From: Pelomonas paludis
GTDB taxonomy: Bacteria > Pseudomonadota > Gammaproteobacteria > Burkholderiales > Burkholderiaceae_C
Length of the DNA: 64,000 nucleotides
Direction: 5' to 3'
Assembly (NCBI RefSeq): GCF_039872745.1
Contig: NZ_JBDPZD010000001.1
Location: 186,001 to 250,000, forward strand
Shown here: piece by piece, positions 1 to 8,317 of the stretch
How positions within the stretch are numbered: position 1 is the stretch's first letter
Layout of the letters: every line of letters starts with the position of its first letter
Made by a program: the position numbers and the translations under genes
Notes under the pieces: generated by a model
Database searches by the model: none
What the model was told of the DNA's origin: nothing
Seen by the model: the letters and a program-made list of their open reading frames with translations, nothing else

Positions 1-1226
1 CGGCTGAGGCAGTAGTGCAGCTTGAGGAAGTTGATGATGTTCTCGTAGCGCGCGCTCATCAGCTCGTTGAAGCGGCGCGCCGGGGCATCGATGGGGCCGC
101 TGTGCGGCAGCATCTCGGCCAGCATGCCCACCGCCGCCTCGATGAGCACGAGGCCGGTTGATTCCAGCGGCTCCAGGAAGCCCCCCGAGAGCCCGATGGC
201 CACGCAGTTGCGCACCCAGGGCTGCTCGCGGTAACCGGCCTCGAAGGGGATGCGGCGCATGGCCACGTCGGCATGCTCGCGGCCCACGTACTGGCGCAGG
301 ATCTCGGCGGCGCGCTCGTCGCTGAGGTGGCTGCTTGAATACACGCAGCCAATGCCGCGCGCGCCGTTGAGCCCGATGTCCCAGGTCCAGCCCGCCTCGT
401 GCGCGGTGGCGATGGTGAAGCTCTCCAGCGGCGCGTCCGGCGACGGCTCGGCAATCTTGCAGGTCATGGCGCGGTCCGCAAAGAGCGTGTCGCGCACCGA
501 GCGGAAGGGCTTGCCGGGCAGGTGGCCGATGAGCTCGGCCCGGAAGCCGGTGCAGTCCACAAACAGGTCGGCCTCGAAGCGGCCGTGCTGCAGGGTCTCG
601 ATGTGGTCGATGGCGCCGCCCGCATTGAGCGCCACGCCGCTGAGCGTGGCCTCCACGTGCCGCACGCCCAGCTGCCGCGCGTGCTCGCCCAGCAGGCGCG
701 CCAGCTTCATGGCGTCGAAGTGGTAGGCGTAGTTGAGCGGCGCGGCATAGGCGCCCTCGCTCAGGCGCTTGGGCGCGCGGCCGGCAGCGGCCACGCGGTG
801 CTGCAGGGTCATGGCCTGGGCAAAGGGCGGGCGCTCGGCCTCGGGCTGCAGCAGCCAGTAGGGCACGAGGTTGAGGTCCTCGGCGTAGAAGGGCGCCTCG
901 AAGGGGTGGATGAACTGGTGCCGCGTCTCGCCCTCGCCTGCTGGTTCCGGTGCATGGGCCCAGTCCACGAAGCGGATGCCCTGCTTGAAGGTGGCCGAGG
1001 TCTCGCGCACAAAGCGCCACTCGTCGATGCCCAGGGTCTGCAGCGTGGCGCGGATGGTGGGGAAGGTGCCCTCCCCCACGCCGATGACGCTGATCTCGGG
1101 CGACTCCAGTACCGTGATCTCCAGGTGCGGGCGCTCGGCCAGACGCAGGTGCTTGGCAAGGTAGCAGGCCGTCAGCCAGCCGGCGGTGCCACCACCAACG
1201 ATGAGGATGCGACGCTTGCTGGACAT
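1..1226 (-). CDS. Flavin-dependent tryptophan halogenase family protein (3' end outside the window)
   Basis: The frame begins at an ATG at 1226 and runs off the window start, giving about 408 residues. The N-terminus reads SSKRRILIVGGGTAGW, the FAD-binding GxGxxG plus the TAGW signature of PrnA/RebH-type enzymes. Near residue 83 is FKQGIRFVDW, where the catalytic lysine of these halogenases sits. The family WxWxIP motif is present as WTWDIG, with Gly replacing Pro. Such enzymes use reduced flavin, oxygen and halide to halogenate aromatic substrates, and many relatives have unknown substrates. I see no tryptophan biosynthesis genes beside it. Confidence 0.85.
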   Translation of the reverse strand, partial: MSSKRRILIVGGGTAGWLTACYLAKHLRLAERPHLEITVLESPEISVIGVGEGTFPTIRATLQTLGIDEWRFVRETSATFKQGIRFVDWAHAPEPAGEGETRHQFIHPFEAPFYAEDLNLVPYWLLQPEAERPPFAQAMTLQHRVAAAGRAPKRLSEGAYAAPLNYAYHFDAMKLARLLGEHARQLGVRHVEATLSGVALNAGGAIDHIETLQHGRFEADLFVDCTGFRAELIGHLPGKPFRSVRDTLFADRAMTCKIAEPSPDAPLESFTIATAHEAGWTWDIGLNGARGIGCVYSSSHLSDERAAEILRQYVGREHADVAMRRIPFEAGYREQPWVRNCVAIGLSGGFLEPLESTGLVLIEAAVGMLAEMLPHSGPIDAPARRFNELMSARYENIINFLKLHYCLS

Positions 1227-1274
1227 GGTGATGCGGAGTCTTTCAGGAGAGAGCGGCGGCCGGCTTCAAGCCCA

Positions 1275-1775
1275 TCAGGCGCGCACGTAGAGGTTCTTGA
1301 GCCAGAGGTGGCCGGTTTGCGTGCCCTGGCCCCAGTCTTCGTCCTCGTCGCCCACCTGGGGCACATAGCCGGAAGGGTTGAGCAGCTTGACGCGCCCGGC
1401 GCGGAAGGCGGTGATGCGGTGGGTGACGAAGGTGAGCCCGTGCTCCAGCGCGGTGGCGGCCAGCAGGCCGTCCCGTGTGTTGGCATAGGGTAGCTGAGCG
1501 CGGCGGCGCACCACGGCGGCGTCCACGGCCAGCACCCGGCCCTCAAAGGCGGGCAGCAGCTGGTTGTCGATCCATTCGCGGACCGAGAGGCCGGCGGCCT
1601 TGTCCTTGCGCGCCAGGCGCGCGGCGGCGTTCTCGACCTCCAGCAGGCTGAGCGCCGACATGAAGAGCCGCTGCCGCGCCATGCCGGCCGCCCAGGCGGC
1701 CAGCCCCTGGTCGGCCCCGGGCGAGCGCGCCTTGCGCAGCTCCAGCACGATGCCGGTGTCGAGCAAATACATCAT
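1275..1775 (-). CDS. PIN-domain ribonuclease toxin, VapC/FitB-like
   Basis: This 166-aa protein opens with MMYLLDTGIVLEL, the first PIN strand with its conserved Asp. Acidic residues follow at EVENAA and in NTRDGLLAAT, as expected for the Mg-dependent RNase site of VapC toxins. The last 30 residues form an acidic tail beyond the usual 130-140 aa. It lies 10 bp downstream of a Phd-type antitoxin, so it should be the toxin of a type II toxin-antitoxin pair. The two adjacent ATGs at the start cannot be told apart. Confidence 0.88.
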   Translation of the reverse strand: MMYLLDTGIVLELRKARSPGADQGLAAWAAGMARQRLFMSALSLLEVENAAARLARKDKAAGLSVREWIDNQLLPAFEGRVLAVDAAVVRRRAQLPYANTRDGLLAATALEHGLTFVTHRITAFRAGRVKLLNPSGYVPQVGDEDEDWGQGTQTGHLWLKNLYVRA

Positions 1776-1785
1776 GCGCGGCGGC

Positions 1786-2034
1786 TCACTTCAGCACCTC
1801 GCGGTGGTCCCAGGCGCCGTCATTGCCATCGGCGGCTTCCAGCTCCAGGGTGTCGGGCGCAGCCAACAGGTCCACGATGTTCTCGCTCTCGCCGGTGAGG
1901 CGGCGGAACTCGGCAATGCTCATCAGCACATGGGTGGGCTGACCGCGGTCGGTGATGAGCACCGGCTCCACGGCCGCCTCGCGCTTGGCGAGGCTGACGT
2001 CGCGGTTGAACTCACGGCTGGAGAGCAGCTTCAT
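1786..2034 (-). CDS. Phd/YefM-family antitoxin
   Basis: The 82-aa protein starts MKLLSSREFNRDVS and contains VLITDRGQPTHVLMS, the typical Phd/YefM fold (DNA-binding N-terminus, toxin-binding C-terminus). The internal ATG at 2034 is chosen over a TTG at 2064 because it gives the canonical N-terminus. It is the first gene of a two-gene operon with the PIN toxin downstream and should repress that operon through sites in the 2035-2255 gap. The gap is shared with the divergent antiporter gene. Confidence 0.85.
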   Translation of the reverse strand: MKLLSSREFNRDVSLAKREAAVEPVLITDRGQPTHVLMSIAEFRRLTGESENIVDLLAAPDTLELEAADGNDGAWDHREVLK

Positions 2035-2255
2035 GGGGCCGCGATGGTAGTGACGTGCCTGCAAGTTGGCAAATGCTAGGTAGGTACGTAGGTTCGATGC
2101 TGTCGCAACCCATGGACAGCCGTTGCCTCGATCGCGACAGTCGCGCCTCGCTGCCTCGCCGGCCCAGTCTTTGCCGAGCGGTGGACGGAGACAACGTTGA
2201 CATCGCCCTTCCGAGCGGCGTCCACGCCCTACAACATCAAGACCCCTGCATCACC

Positions 2256-3623
2256 ATGGAAAACTTCAACCTGCTGGAGCTGTTGGGCGACGTGTTCGCC
2301 AAACACGGCCCCGCCGTGCCGGCCCAGGCCGCCAGCTATTCACCGGCGGACTTCAGCGTCCACTTCTTCCTGCAACTGGCGCTCATCCTGCTGGCCTGCC
2401 GCATCGTGGGCTGGGCCGGCCGCAAATTCCTCGCCCAACCCCAAGTGGTGGGCGAAATGATTGCCGGCGTTCTGCTCGGCCCGTCGCTGTTCGGGCTCCT
2501 CATGCCCGATCTGCAGGCCGCCATCTTCCCCAAGGAGATGAAGAACGTGCTCTACGCCGGCTCACAGCTGGGCGTGGGGCTCTATATGTTCCTGGTTGGC
2601 ACCACCTTGCAGCTGGACCACTTCCAGTCCAAGGCCCGCAGCGCGATTGGCGTGTCGATGGCGGGCATTGCTGCGCCCTTCTTCATCGCCTTCCTGATCA
2701 CGCCGCTGCTGCTGACCGTGCCGGGGCTGTTCGCCGAAGGCATCTCCACCGCCAACGCCACGCTCTTCATGGGCGCCTGCATTGCGCTGACGGCCTTCCC
2801 CATGCTGGCCCGCATCATCAATGAGCGCGGCCTGGCCAACACCTCGCTGGGCACCCTGTCGCTGACGGCCGGCGCGTTTGACGACGCCTGCTCCTGGTGC
2901 GTGCTGGCCCTGGTGCTGGCCGCCTTTGGCGCGGGCCCGGGCGTGGCGGTGCTGGCCATTGGTGGCGGCGTGCTCTATGCCACCTTCATCATCCTCTTCG
3001 GCCGCAAGCTGCTGGCGCCGCTGGGCCGCATCGTCGAGCGCGAGGGCCATATGAGCACCACGGTGCTGGGCATCACGATGGCGCTGTTCTGCCTGTCGGC
3101 CTTCGTGATGGACGCCGTGGGCATCCACTCCATCTTCGGCGGCTTCATCCTCGGGGCCGTGATGCCGCGCGGCCTCTTCGCTGCGGAGCTGAAGAAGAAG
3201 GTCGAGCCGCTGGCCGTGGTGCTGCTGCTCCCAATGTTCTTCACCTACTCGGGCCTGAACACGCGCATGGACATGCTGAACTCCATGCAGCTCTTCCTGA
3301 TCGCCATCGGCATCCTGGCTGCCTCGGTGATGGCCAAGTTCGGCGCCTGCTACCTGGCGGCCCGCCTGGCCGGCGAGGACAACCGCACCGCCCTGGGCAT
3401 CGGCGCGCTGATGAACTCGCGCGGCCTGATGGAGCTCATCATCATCAACATCGGCCTGCAAAAGGGCATCATCGGCCCGGCCTTGTTCTCGATGCTGGTG
3501 CTGATGGCCGTGGTCACCACCATGATGGCCACCCCGGTATTCGAGCTGGTCTACGGCCGCAAGGCGCGCGCCTCGGGCGAGCTGGGCAGCATCCAGGCGT
3601 CCACCACCGCCAGCGCCGCCTGA
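2256..3623 (+). CDS. Cation:proton antiporter, CPA2 (KefB/Na-H exchanger) family
   Basis: The 455-aa integral membrane protein has 11-13 hydrophobic segments. CPA2 features include VVGEMIAGVLLGPSLFG near the N-terminus, the ALTAFPML segment and the GAFDDACSW acidic pair in mid-protein that usually carries the ion-binding Asp. The longer reading frame begins at 2055, but ATG 2256 gives the normal amphipathic start MENFNLLELL. No NAD-binding RCK domain follows, so it is the short exchanger form. The next gene encodes another small membrane protein and starts about 50 bp downstream, so they may be cotranscribed. Confidence 0.9.
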   Translation: MENFNLLELLGDVFAKHGPAVPAQAASYSPADFSVHFFLQLALILLACRIVGWAGRKFLAQPQVVGEMIAGVLLGPSLFGLLMPDLQAAIFPKEMKNVLYAGSQLGVGLYMFLVGTTLQLDHFQSKARSAIGVSMAGIAAPFFIAFLITPLLLTVPGLFAEGISTANATLFMGACIALTAFPMLARIINERGLANTSLGTLSLTAGAFDDACSWCVLALVLAAFGAGPGVAVLAIGGGVLYATFIILFGRKLLAPLGRIVEREGHMSTTVLGITMALFCLSAFVMDAVGIHSIFGGFILGAVMPRGLFAAELKKKVEPLAVVLLLPMFFTYSGLNTRMDMLNSMQLFLIAIGILAASVMAKFGACYLAARLAGEDNRTALGIGALMNSRGLMELIIINIGLQKGIIGPALFSMLVLMAVVTTMMATPVFELVYGRKARASGELGSIQASTTASAA

Positions 3624-3675
3624 GCGCGTGGAGTCCCTCAAACCCCTGGCCGCGCCGCTGCGGCCGGGGCGTCGC

Positions 3676-4215
3676 ATGACCGAACTCAGCCAAGCCCCGG
3701 TGTCAGGCCCGGTATCAGGTCCGGTTATCGCGACGCCCAGCCCGGCACGGGCACCGCAGCACACCCTCGCCCAGGGCCTGGTGGCCTGCGCCGGGGTGTT
3801 TGTCGTGATCGGCGTGCTGGCCATCTTCTCGTTCAAGCTGCACGTGCTGCTGTTGCTGGGCTCCTTCGGCTCCAGCGCGGTGATGGTGTTCACCTTCCCC
3901 GAGATCCACTTCTCGCAGCCTCGCAGCGTGATCGGCGGCCACGTGATCTGCTCGGCCATGGGCCTGGCGGCGCTGCAGCTGTGGGGCCCGGTGTGGTGGT
4001 CGCTGGCACTGGCCGCCGCGCTCTCGCTGGCGCTGATGATGCTGACCCGCACCGTCCACCCGCCCGCCGGCTCCAACCCCGTGATCGCCTTCCTCACCGC
4101 GCCGCACTGGGACTTCGTGCTCTTCCCCACCCTCTTCGGCGCGGCGGCCATGGTGCTGGTGGCCATCGTCTACCACCGGGGCTGCAAGCGGCGCTATCCG
4201 CTGTATTGGCGCTGA
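3676..4215 (+). CDS. HPP family membrane protein
   Basis: The protein has about 179 aa and four to five transmembrane segments after a flexible Pro/Ser/Val-rich N-terminus. The diagnostic HPP motif is present as TRTVHPPAGSNP. Members of this family have been linked to nitrite transport in plastids; the bacterial function is not established. The ATG at 3676 has a purine-rich GGGG stretch about 8 nt upstream and is preferred over GTG 3628. A strong terminator follows, directly before the transposon end. Confidence 0.82.
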   Translation: MTELSQAPVSGPVSGPVIATPSPARAPQHTLAQGLVACAGVFVVIGVLAIFSFKLHVLLLLGSFGSSAVMVFTFPEIHFSQPRSVIGGHVICSAMGLAALQLWGPVWWSLALAAALSLALMMLTRTVHPPAGSNPVIAFLTAPHWDFVLFPTLFGAAAMVLVAIVYHRGCKRRYPLYWR

Positions 4216-4238
4216 ATCAACAGCCGGGGCACCAAGCA

Positions 4239-4264
4239 AAACGCCATCCGCAAGGATGGCGTTT
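4239..4264 (+). terminator. Intrinsic terminator after the HPP gene
   Basis: An 11-bp perfect stem (AAACGCCATCC / GGATGGCGTTT) with a GCAA loop. Its A-rich and T-rich flanks would let it work in both directions. It ends 5 bp before the transposon left end at 4270. Confidence 0.8.
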
Positions 4265-4269
4265 GTCAT

Positions 4270-4296
4270 TGTGTGACTTGACCCAAAGTCTGGCCG
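4270..4296 (+). repeat. Left terminal inverted repeat
   Basis: 27 bp identical to the reverse complement of 49376-49402. It starts TGTGTGAC and ends GTCTGGCCG. Confidence 0.92.
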
Positions 4297-4300
4297 AGCG

Positions 4301-4502
4301 TGTGAACTGAAGTCTGGCCAGATTCAGCGCCGGCGCAACGCCCACAACGTTGTCGCTCCCGGGAAGGCTTCGTGCTCGCTGTCCGGCCCGTTCACAAACC
4401 TTGGCCGAGAGTCGTTCGTTCCACTCAACGCTGGCCGAGAGTTCTTGTGTCCGCTCAAGGGCTTGCGAGAGCCCTTCCCATTGAGCAGCCAAAGCTTGGC
4501 CC
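4301..4502 (+). repeat. Left-end array of transposase-binding-like repeats
   Basis: Copies of a degenerate unit of the form TGTGAA..GA..TCTGGCCGAG follow the terminal repeat. The clearest are at 4301-4320 (TGTGAACTGAAGTCTGGCCA), 4390-4411, 4419-4441 and 4445-4471, with a weaker one at 4486-4502. All point the same way as the terminal copy. By analogy with Tn7 ends these are probable TnsB sites. The rest of the 4321-4686 gap shows no gene. Confidence 0.7.
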
Positions 4503-4686
4503 AAAGTCTCCCAAAAACTGTCGCGCGCAGCGCCGCCTGAGCCCCCGAATTCTGGCGACTTCGCGCGGCGCGCTTCTGCGTTGACGCTCGTGCGCCGGCA
4601 TTCCTATCCTGACTTTCCGACCGCGACCACCAAGCAGGTGTACATCCCTCGCGGCCAGTGTCGACCAATGGACTGGGCAGCTCGCC

Positions 4687-6459
4687 GTGAAACCTTTACC
4701 TCCCCCTTCAACCGACAGGGCCGCCTCACCGGCCCCGCCGCAGCGGTTGCGCGCCACCCAGCGCGAGCGGGTGATGCAGCAACTGGCTGCCCTGCGACAT
4801 CGCTGCGGGCTCTCCGCGCTTTCTGAGAACAGTCCGAATGCACTCCTCTTGGAAATGCTGGCCACGCATGCCCAGCCACCTGAATCGCTGGCGCCGTTCT
4901 GCTCCGAATTCAGGGCAGCTCTATCAGCCCGCCTGGACGACAAGCGCCGTGCCAAGCACCTGCGCGCTGCGGCTGGGATGCTGCCGCGGTGCGGCGATGC
5001 CCTGGCCTGGCCCACCGAGGCCAAGCTGACCCTCCTTGAGTTCGCTGCCAGCCTCGACGCCCGACCCAAGGACCGGCTGGATCTGGTGATGTTCGGTCTA
5101 GAAGCACTGCATGCACAGACCGGGATCGATGTCGTCGTGCCGCGTCACGGCCCGCCGGGTCTGGCGGGAGGCACGTCGGCGGCCGAGTTCAACGCAATGG
5201 TCGATCGGCAGATCCAAGCGCTGTGTTTCCGGGCTGTCCGGGAGGTCTGCGCTCGTCGCCCTTTCATCGGCTGGTCGATGGAGGACCTCAACGCTGCCCT
5301 GTTTGCCATCCGCTACCTCTACGCCAACATGACCCGAACTGTCTTGGGTGAGTTCGCTATCCCCAAGCCCCGGCAAGAGGATTTCCGAACGGTTGGCCAA
5401 CCGCTGTGGGACGCGCTGCGAGACGCGGCCACGAGCCTCAAGCTACGGCAGCCTGATGCGCGCCTGCTGGGGGACGAAGACTGGCACCAACGCGCCCAGG
5501 CGGCGGTGTACCTGTCCATCAGGTCGCCAAGGACGGAGGTCGCGCAGGAGTTGGCGCTGAGCGCGTCTCCGGTGCAGGGGCCTTCCCGGGTCGTCTGCCG
5601 CCGGCCCATCGCGCCCAGCTCCGACCGATTCGACAAGGAGGAAGTCGAGCGGCACCGCATCCTGGAACACCCCTTGCCGCTCGCGTTGATGCCGCAACGC
5701 CTGGCGCTCGACGACGCGCGATATCGGCTCTGCCAGGAATTCCCTTGGGCTCAGGACGTCCTGGACATCGTCTTCGACGACTTGCTGGGTCGATCGGCCA
5801 TGGGCGCCCTGACGCTTTCCATGCCGCCGACCTTGTTGGTCGGTGCCGCTGGCAGTGGCAAGTCACGATTGGCGCGGCGGATCGCGGAGCAGCTGAAGCT
5901 GCCCCGCCTGGACCTCTGCCTGGCCGGAAGCTCGGACACCAAGATGCTCGGCGGCACCAGCCGAGGCTGGGGGTCCAGCAAGCCGGGTGACTTGGCCACC
6001 TTGATGGCCACGCAGCGGACGGCATCGGCACTCGTCCTCTTGGACGAACTCGACAAGGCTCAGGACAACCTTCGGCAAGGCCTGGGCCTGCAGGCCTATT
6101 TGCTCGGGCTCCTGGAGCCAGAAACCGCCTCACGGCACACCGATGTGTTCCTCAAAACGGAATGCGACTACTCCGGCGTGCTGTGGCTAGCCACTGCCAA
6201 CAGCCTGCGGGACATTGCGCCGACGCTGCTGACTCGTTTCAGGGTGCTGATGCTGCGGCAGCCTGGGCGGGAGCACCTTGAAGTGATCGCCCAGAACGTC
6301 ATTGCCGACGTCGCGAACCGCTGGGGGGTGGAACGCGAGGCCCTGCCCGAACCGAGTGAGTTGAGGCTTCCCTTGGATCATCTGCAAAGCGCCAGGCAGG
6401 TCCGAGCGGCCACCGAGGCTGCGGTGACGGAGTGGGCGCGCCAGATCCAACGGCACTGA
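4687..6459 (+). CDS. Lon-like AAA+ ATPase without a protease domain, partner of the left-end TniQ
   Basis: A 590-aa protein with a uncharacterised N-terminal half and a C-terminal AAA+ module. Walker A is GAAGSGKSR near residue 385, Walker B is VLLDELDK near 448, sensor-1 is WLATANS near 500 and an Arg finger lies in LLTRFRVL. The order, including LLEPE, is that of the Lon ATPase domain, but the chain ends after the lid with no Ser-Lys protease. Its stop overlaps the start of a TniQ gene (TGATG), implying translational coupling and joint action, perhaps in target choice. The GTG start at 4687 has only a weak ribosome site, so the start is uncertain. Confidence 0.7.
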   Translation: MKPLPPPSTDRAASPAPPQRLRATQRERVMQQLAALRHRCGLSALSENSPNALLLEMLATHAQPPESLAPFCSEFRAALSARLDDKRRAKHLRAAAGMLPRCGDALAWPTEAKLTLLEFAASLDARPKDRLDLVMFGLEALHAQTGIDVVVPRHGPPGLAGGTSAAEFNAMVDRQIQALCFRAVREVCARRPFIGWSMEDLNAALFAIRYLYANMTRTVLGEFAIPKPRQEDFRTVGQPLWDALRDAATSLKLRQPDARLLGDEDWHQRAQAAVYLSIRSPRTEVAQELALSASPVQGPSRVVCRRPIAPSSDRFDKEEVERHRILEHPLPLALMPQRLALDDARYRLCQEFPWAQDVLDIVFDDLLGRSAMGALTLSMPPTLLVGAAGSGKSRLARRIAEQLKLPRLDLCLAGSSDTKMLGGTSRGWGSSKPGDLATLMATQRTASALVLLDELDKAQDNLRQGLGLQAYLLGLLEPETASRHTDVFLKTECDYSGVLWLATANSLRDIAPTLLTRFRVLMLRQPGREHLEVIAQNVIADVANRWGVEREALPEPSELRLPLDHLQSARQVRAATEAAVTEWARQIQRH

Positions 6460-7616
6460 TGCGGGGCAGCATGAGCGCAGACCTGGGTCGATCGATGCTT
6501 TGGCCTCTGCGGCCCATCGGGGTTGGGACGGCGGATGCCGAATCCGCGCAGAGCTATGCGTGGCGCCTGGCGAACTCCCACGGCGTCGCGCCGTTGACGC
6601 TTCACAAGTTCATCAACGGGCATGGGGCTGAGATCTACAAGGATCTGCGCGGACAGCCGCCGCGGCTCGATGCGCCGACGGCGGAAGCGTCGATGTACAT
6701 GCAGCGCCTGGCCACCTTGACCCGGCAGCCCGAGGTGGCGCTCCTTGGGCTGGGGTGGCTGGCGGGTCGTTTCTCGGGGCAGTACCTGCTGAGGAGGCAA
6801 CGGGCTTGGTGTGCGGGGTGCTTTAGGTACATGGAAGCGTCGGGGATGCCATTGCATGAACCGCTGCGATGGGCCTTTCTCCTCGGTGCCTATTGCCCAC
6901 GCCACGGCAGCCTGCTCTGCGATCGCTGTCCTGCATGCGGTCGAATGAAGTCGTGCAGCCGGGTCCAGGCCGACAGCGTGACCCGGTGCGACTCTTGTGG
7001 TGTCTATCTGCTGCAGATACCTGCTGGTGCGTATGCCGGCGGTGTTGACGGGCAGCGGATGTCGAGCGGTGAGCGGGCCATCCAGGACCAGCTTGGAGAG
7101 TTGATTTGCTTTGCAACGCCAGCGGCGCTGGGCCGCAAGCCCCTGTCGTTCGCACGCCTGATTGCTGAGCTGCATCGCCGCGGACACCCCGTGTCGCCCA
7201 CGGAGCTGACTCGGCGCCTGGGTGTCGTGAAGAGCACCGTCAGCAGTCTGATGCGGGGCCACAGCCAGCCCAGCCTGGACTTCATGCTGAGATTGGCGAC
7301 GGCGCTTCGAGTGCCGCTGCCTGACCTGCTGTTCGAGCGATCAGGGCGTGACCTGGACTACCTGGTGGCGAGGCCGGGGTGGTCCGCCATCACGTGGCCG
7401 GCACGCACGAAGCCACGGATTGACTGGCAGTCCGCGCAGGGTGCGCTGGACATGGAGTTGCAAGCCACCGTCGCCCTGCCGGTCTCACAGGTTGCTCGGC
7501 GCCTGAACATCGATGCACGGCACCTGGCGGTCGCAGAACCCTTGCGTGCGGCAGCTATTCGGCGGAGATATCGGGCCGAGGCCAGGACCCCATCCAGTGC
7601 TCAGTTGAATTGCTGA
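6459..7616 (+). CDS. TniQ-family protein with C-terminal helix-turn-helix (TnsD-like target selector)
   Basis: A 385-aa protein. The N-terminus (RPIGVGTADAESAQSY) and the zinc-ribbon region WCAGC...YCPRHGSLLCDRCPACG are TniQ hallmarks. The C-terminus carries a helix-turn-helix (VSPTELTRRLGVVKSTVSSL). It resembles the core TniQ at 40079-41005 in both its N-terminal block and its tail. ATG 6459 overlaps the stop of the upstream ATPase. In Tn7-like elements a second, longer TniQ usually acts as the site-specific selector, so this is the best candidate to recognise tRNA-Arg. That role is inferred. Confidence 0.78.
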   Translation: MRGSMSADLGRSMLWPLRPIGVGTADAESAQSYAWRLANSHGVAPLTLHKFINGHGAEIYKDLRGQPPRLDAPTAEASMYMQRLATLTRQPEVALLGLGWLAGRFSGQYLLRRQRAWCAGCFRYMEASGMPLHEPLRWAFLLGAYCPRHGSLLCDRCPACGRMKSCSRVQADSVTRCDSCGVYLLQIPAGAYAGGVDGQRMSSGERAIQDQLGELICFATPAALGRKPLSFARLIAELHRRGHPVSPTELTRRLGVVKSTVSSLMRGHSQPSLDFMLRLATALRVPLPDLLFERSGRDLDYLVARPGWSAITWPARTKPRIDWQSAQGALDMELQATVALPVSQVARRLNIDARHLAVAEPLRAAAIRRRYRAEARTPSSAQLNC

Positions 7617-7644
7617 CGCTTCGTCTACATCGCAGGACCAAAGC

Positions 7645-8010
7645 ATGCCGTCTCAGAGAAGGAGGAAGTCGATCATCAATGAGCATGCGCTCTGGCACCG
7701 TCGGCGCCGCTTCGACGAGGAATTGCGCCTGTGGGATCAGATGGCATCGGTTGGACGCGAATTCGGAAGCCCGGATTTCGAACGCCTGATGGAAGAGGAC
7801 TTCCGCCTAGGCCGAGGCGTTTTCGATCCAGCACTCGCCACGGTCATCACAAAGCGCCAAGTGGGTCTTCTCAAGGGCAAGCTGGTCATTCCGGAGACCT
7901 TCAACGCACCCTTGCCCCATGACGTCCTTGCGGACTTCGAAGGTGGTACTGAGCTCGAAGTGCCCGAGGATCACCCACTGCAACCCAGGGCCCGCCAAAG
8001 GTCATCATGA
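7645..8010 (+). CDS. Small hypothetical protein with an antitoxin-like tail
   Basis: A 121-aa charged protein, ATG 7645, with a purine run (AGGACC) upstream. The N-terminal two-thirds is helical and Arg-rich and I do not recognise it. The segment LKGKLVIPETFNAPLPHDVL resembles the C-terminal tail of Phd-type antitoxins that partner PIN toxins. No toxin gene adjoins it, because an IS3 transposase remnant begins 7 bp after its stop. It could be an orphan antitoxin or a truncated gene. Confidence 0.45.
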   Translation: MPSQRRRKSIINEHALWHRRRRFDEELRLWDQMASVGREFGSPDFERLMEEDFRLGRGVFDPALATVITKRQVGLLKGKLVIPETFNAPLPHDVLADFEGGTELEVPEDHPLQPRARQRSS

Positions 8011-8016
8011 AGCACG

Positions 8017-8232
8017 CTCACCTACATCGCGAGCTTCAACGGCAAGGTCCGCGACGAGCACTGGTTCCAGAGCCTGGCGCAGGCTCGCATCGAAATTGCG
8101 CGCTGGCGAACCGACTACAGCGAGGTGAGGCCGCACAGTAGCTGCGGGCGGACGCCACCAGCCAAGTTCGCCGCACTGCATCGCAAGACAACCGGCGGCG
8201 CCGTCGCGGCGCCACAGCAGACCCAGGAGTAA
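8017..8232 (+). pseudogene. IS3-family transposase remnant (C-terminal end of OrfB)
   Basis: The frame reads YIASFNGKVRDEHWFQSLAQ, then WRTDYSEVRPHSS and TPPAKFAAL before a TAA at 8230. This is the end of the rve domain of IS3-family transposases, including the HRPHSSLG-like block. Everything upstream of it is missing. It also lacks the CLN residues normally found after RDE, a small internal deletion. It marks a past insertion at a cargo junction. Confidence 0.85.
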
Positions 8233-8317
8233 TCTCCTTCAACCCGGCGGAATTTCTCGAATCGGCTGGCACGGGTGTTGCGGGCAGCTCAGTCAGCGAA
8301 GTACTAGTTAACCAAAG

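Noticed and set aside
399..1493. Long plus-strand frame over the halogenase gene
   Set aside because: Antisense shadow in high-GC sequence; the minus frame carries the family motifs.
2562..4166. Long minus-strand frame opposite the antiporter and HPP genes
   Set aside because: Composition is that of a reverse-strand shadow; the plus frames have membrane-protein signatures.
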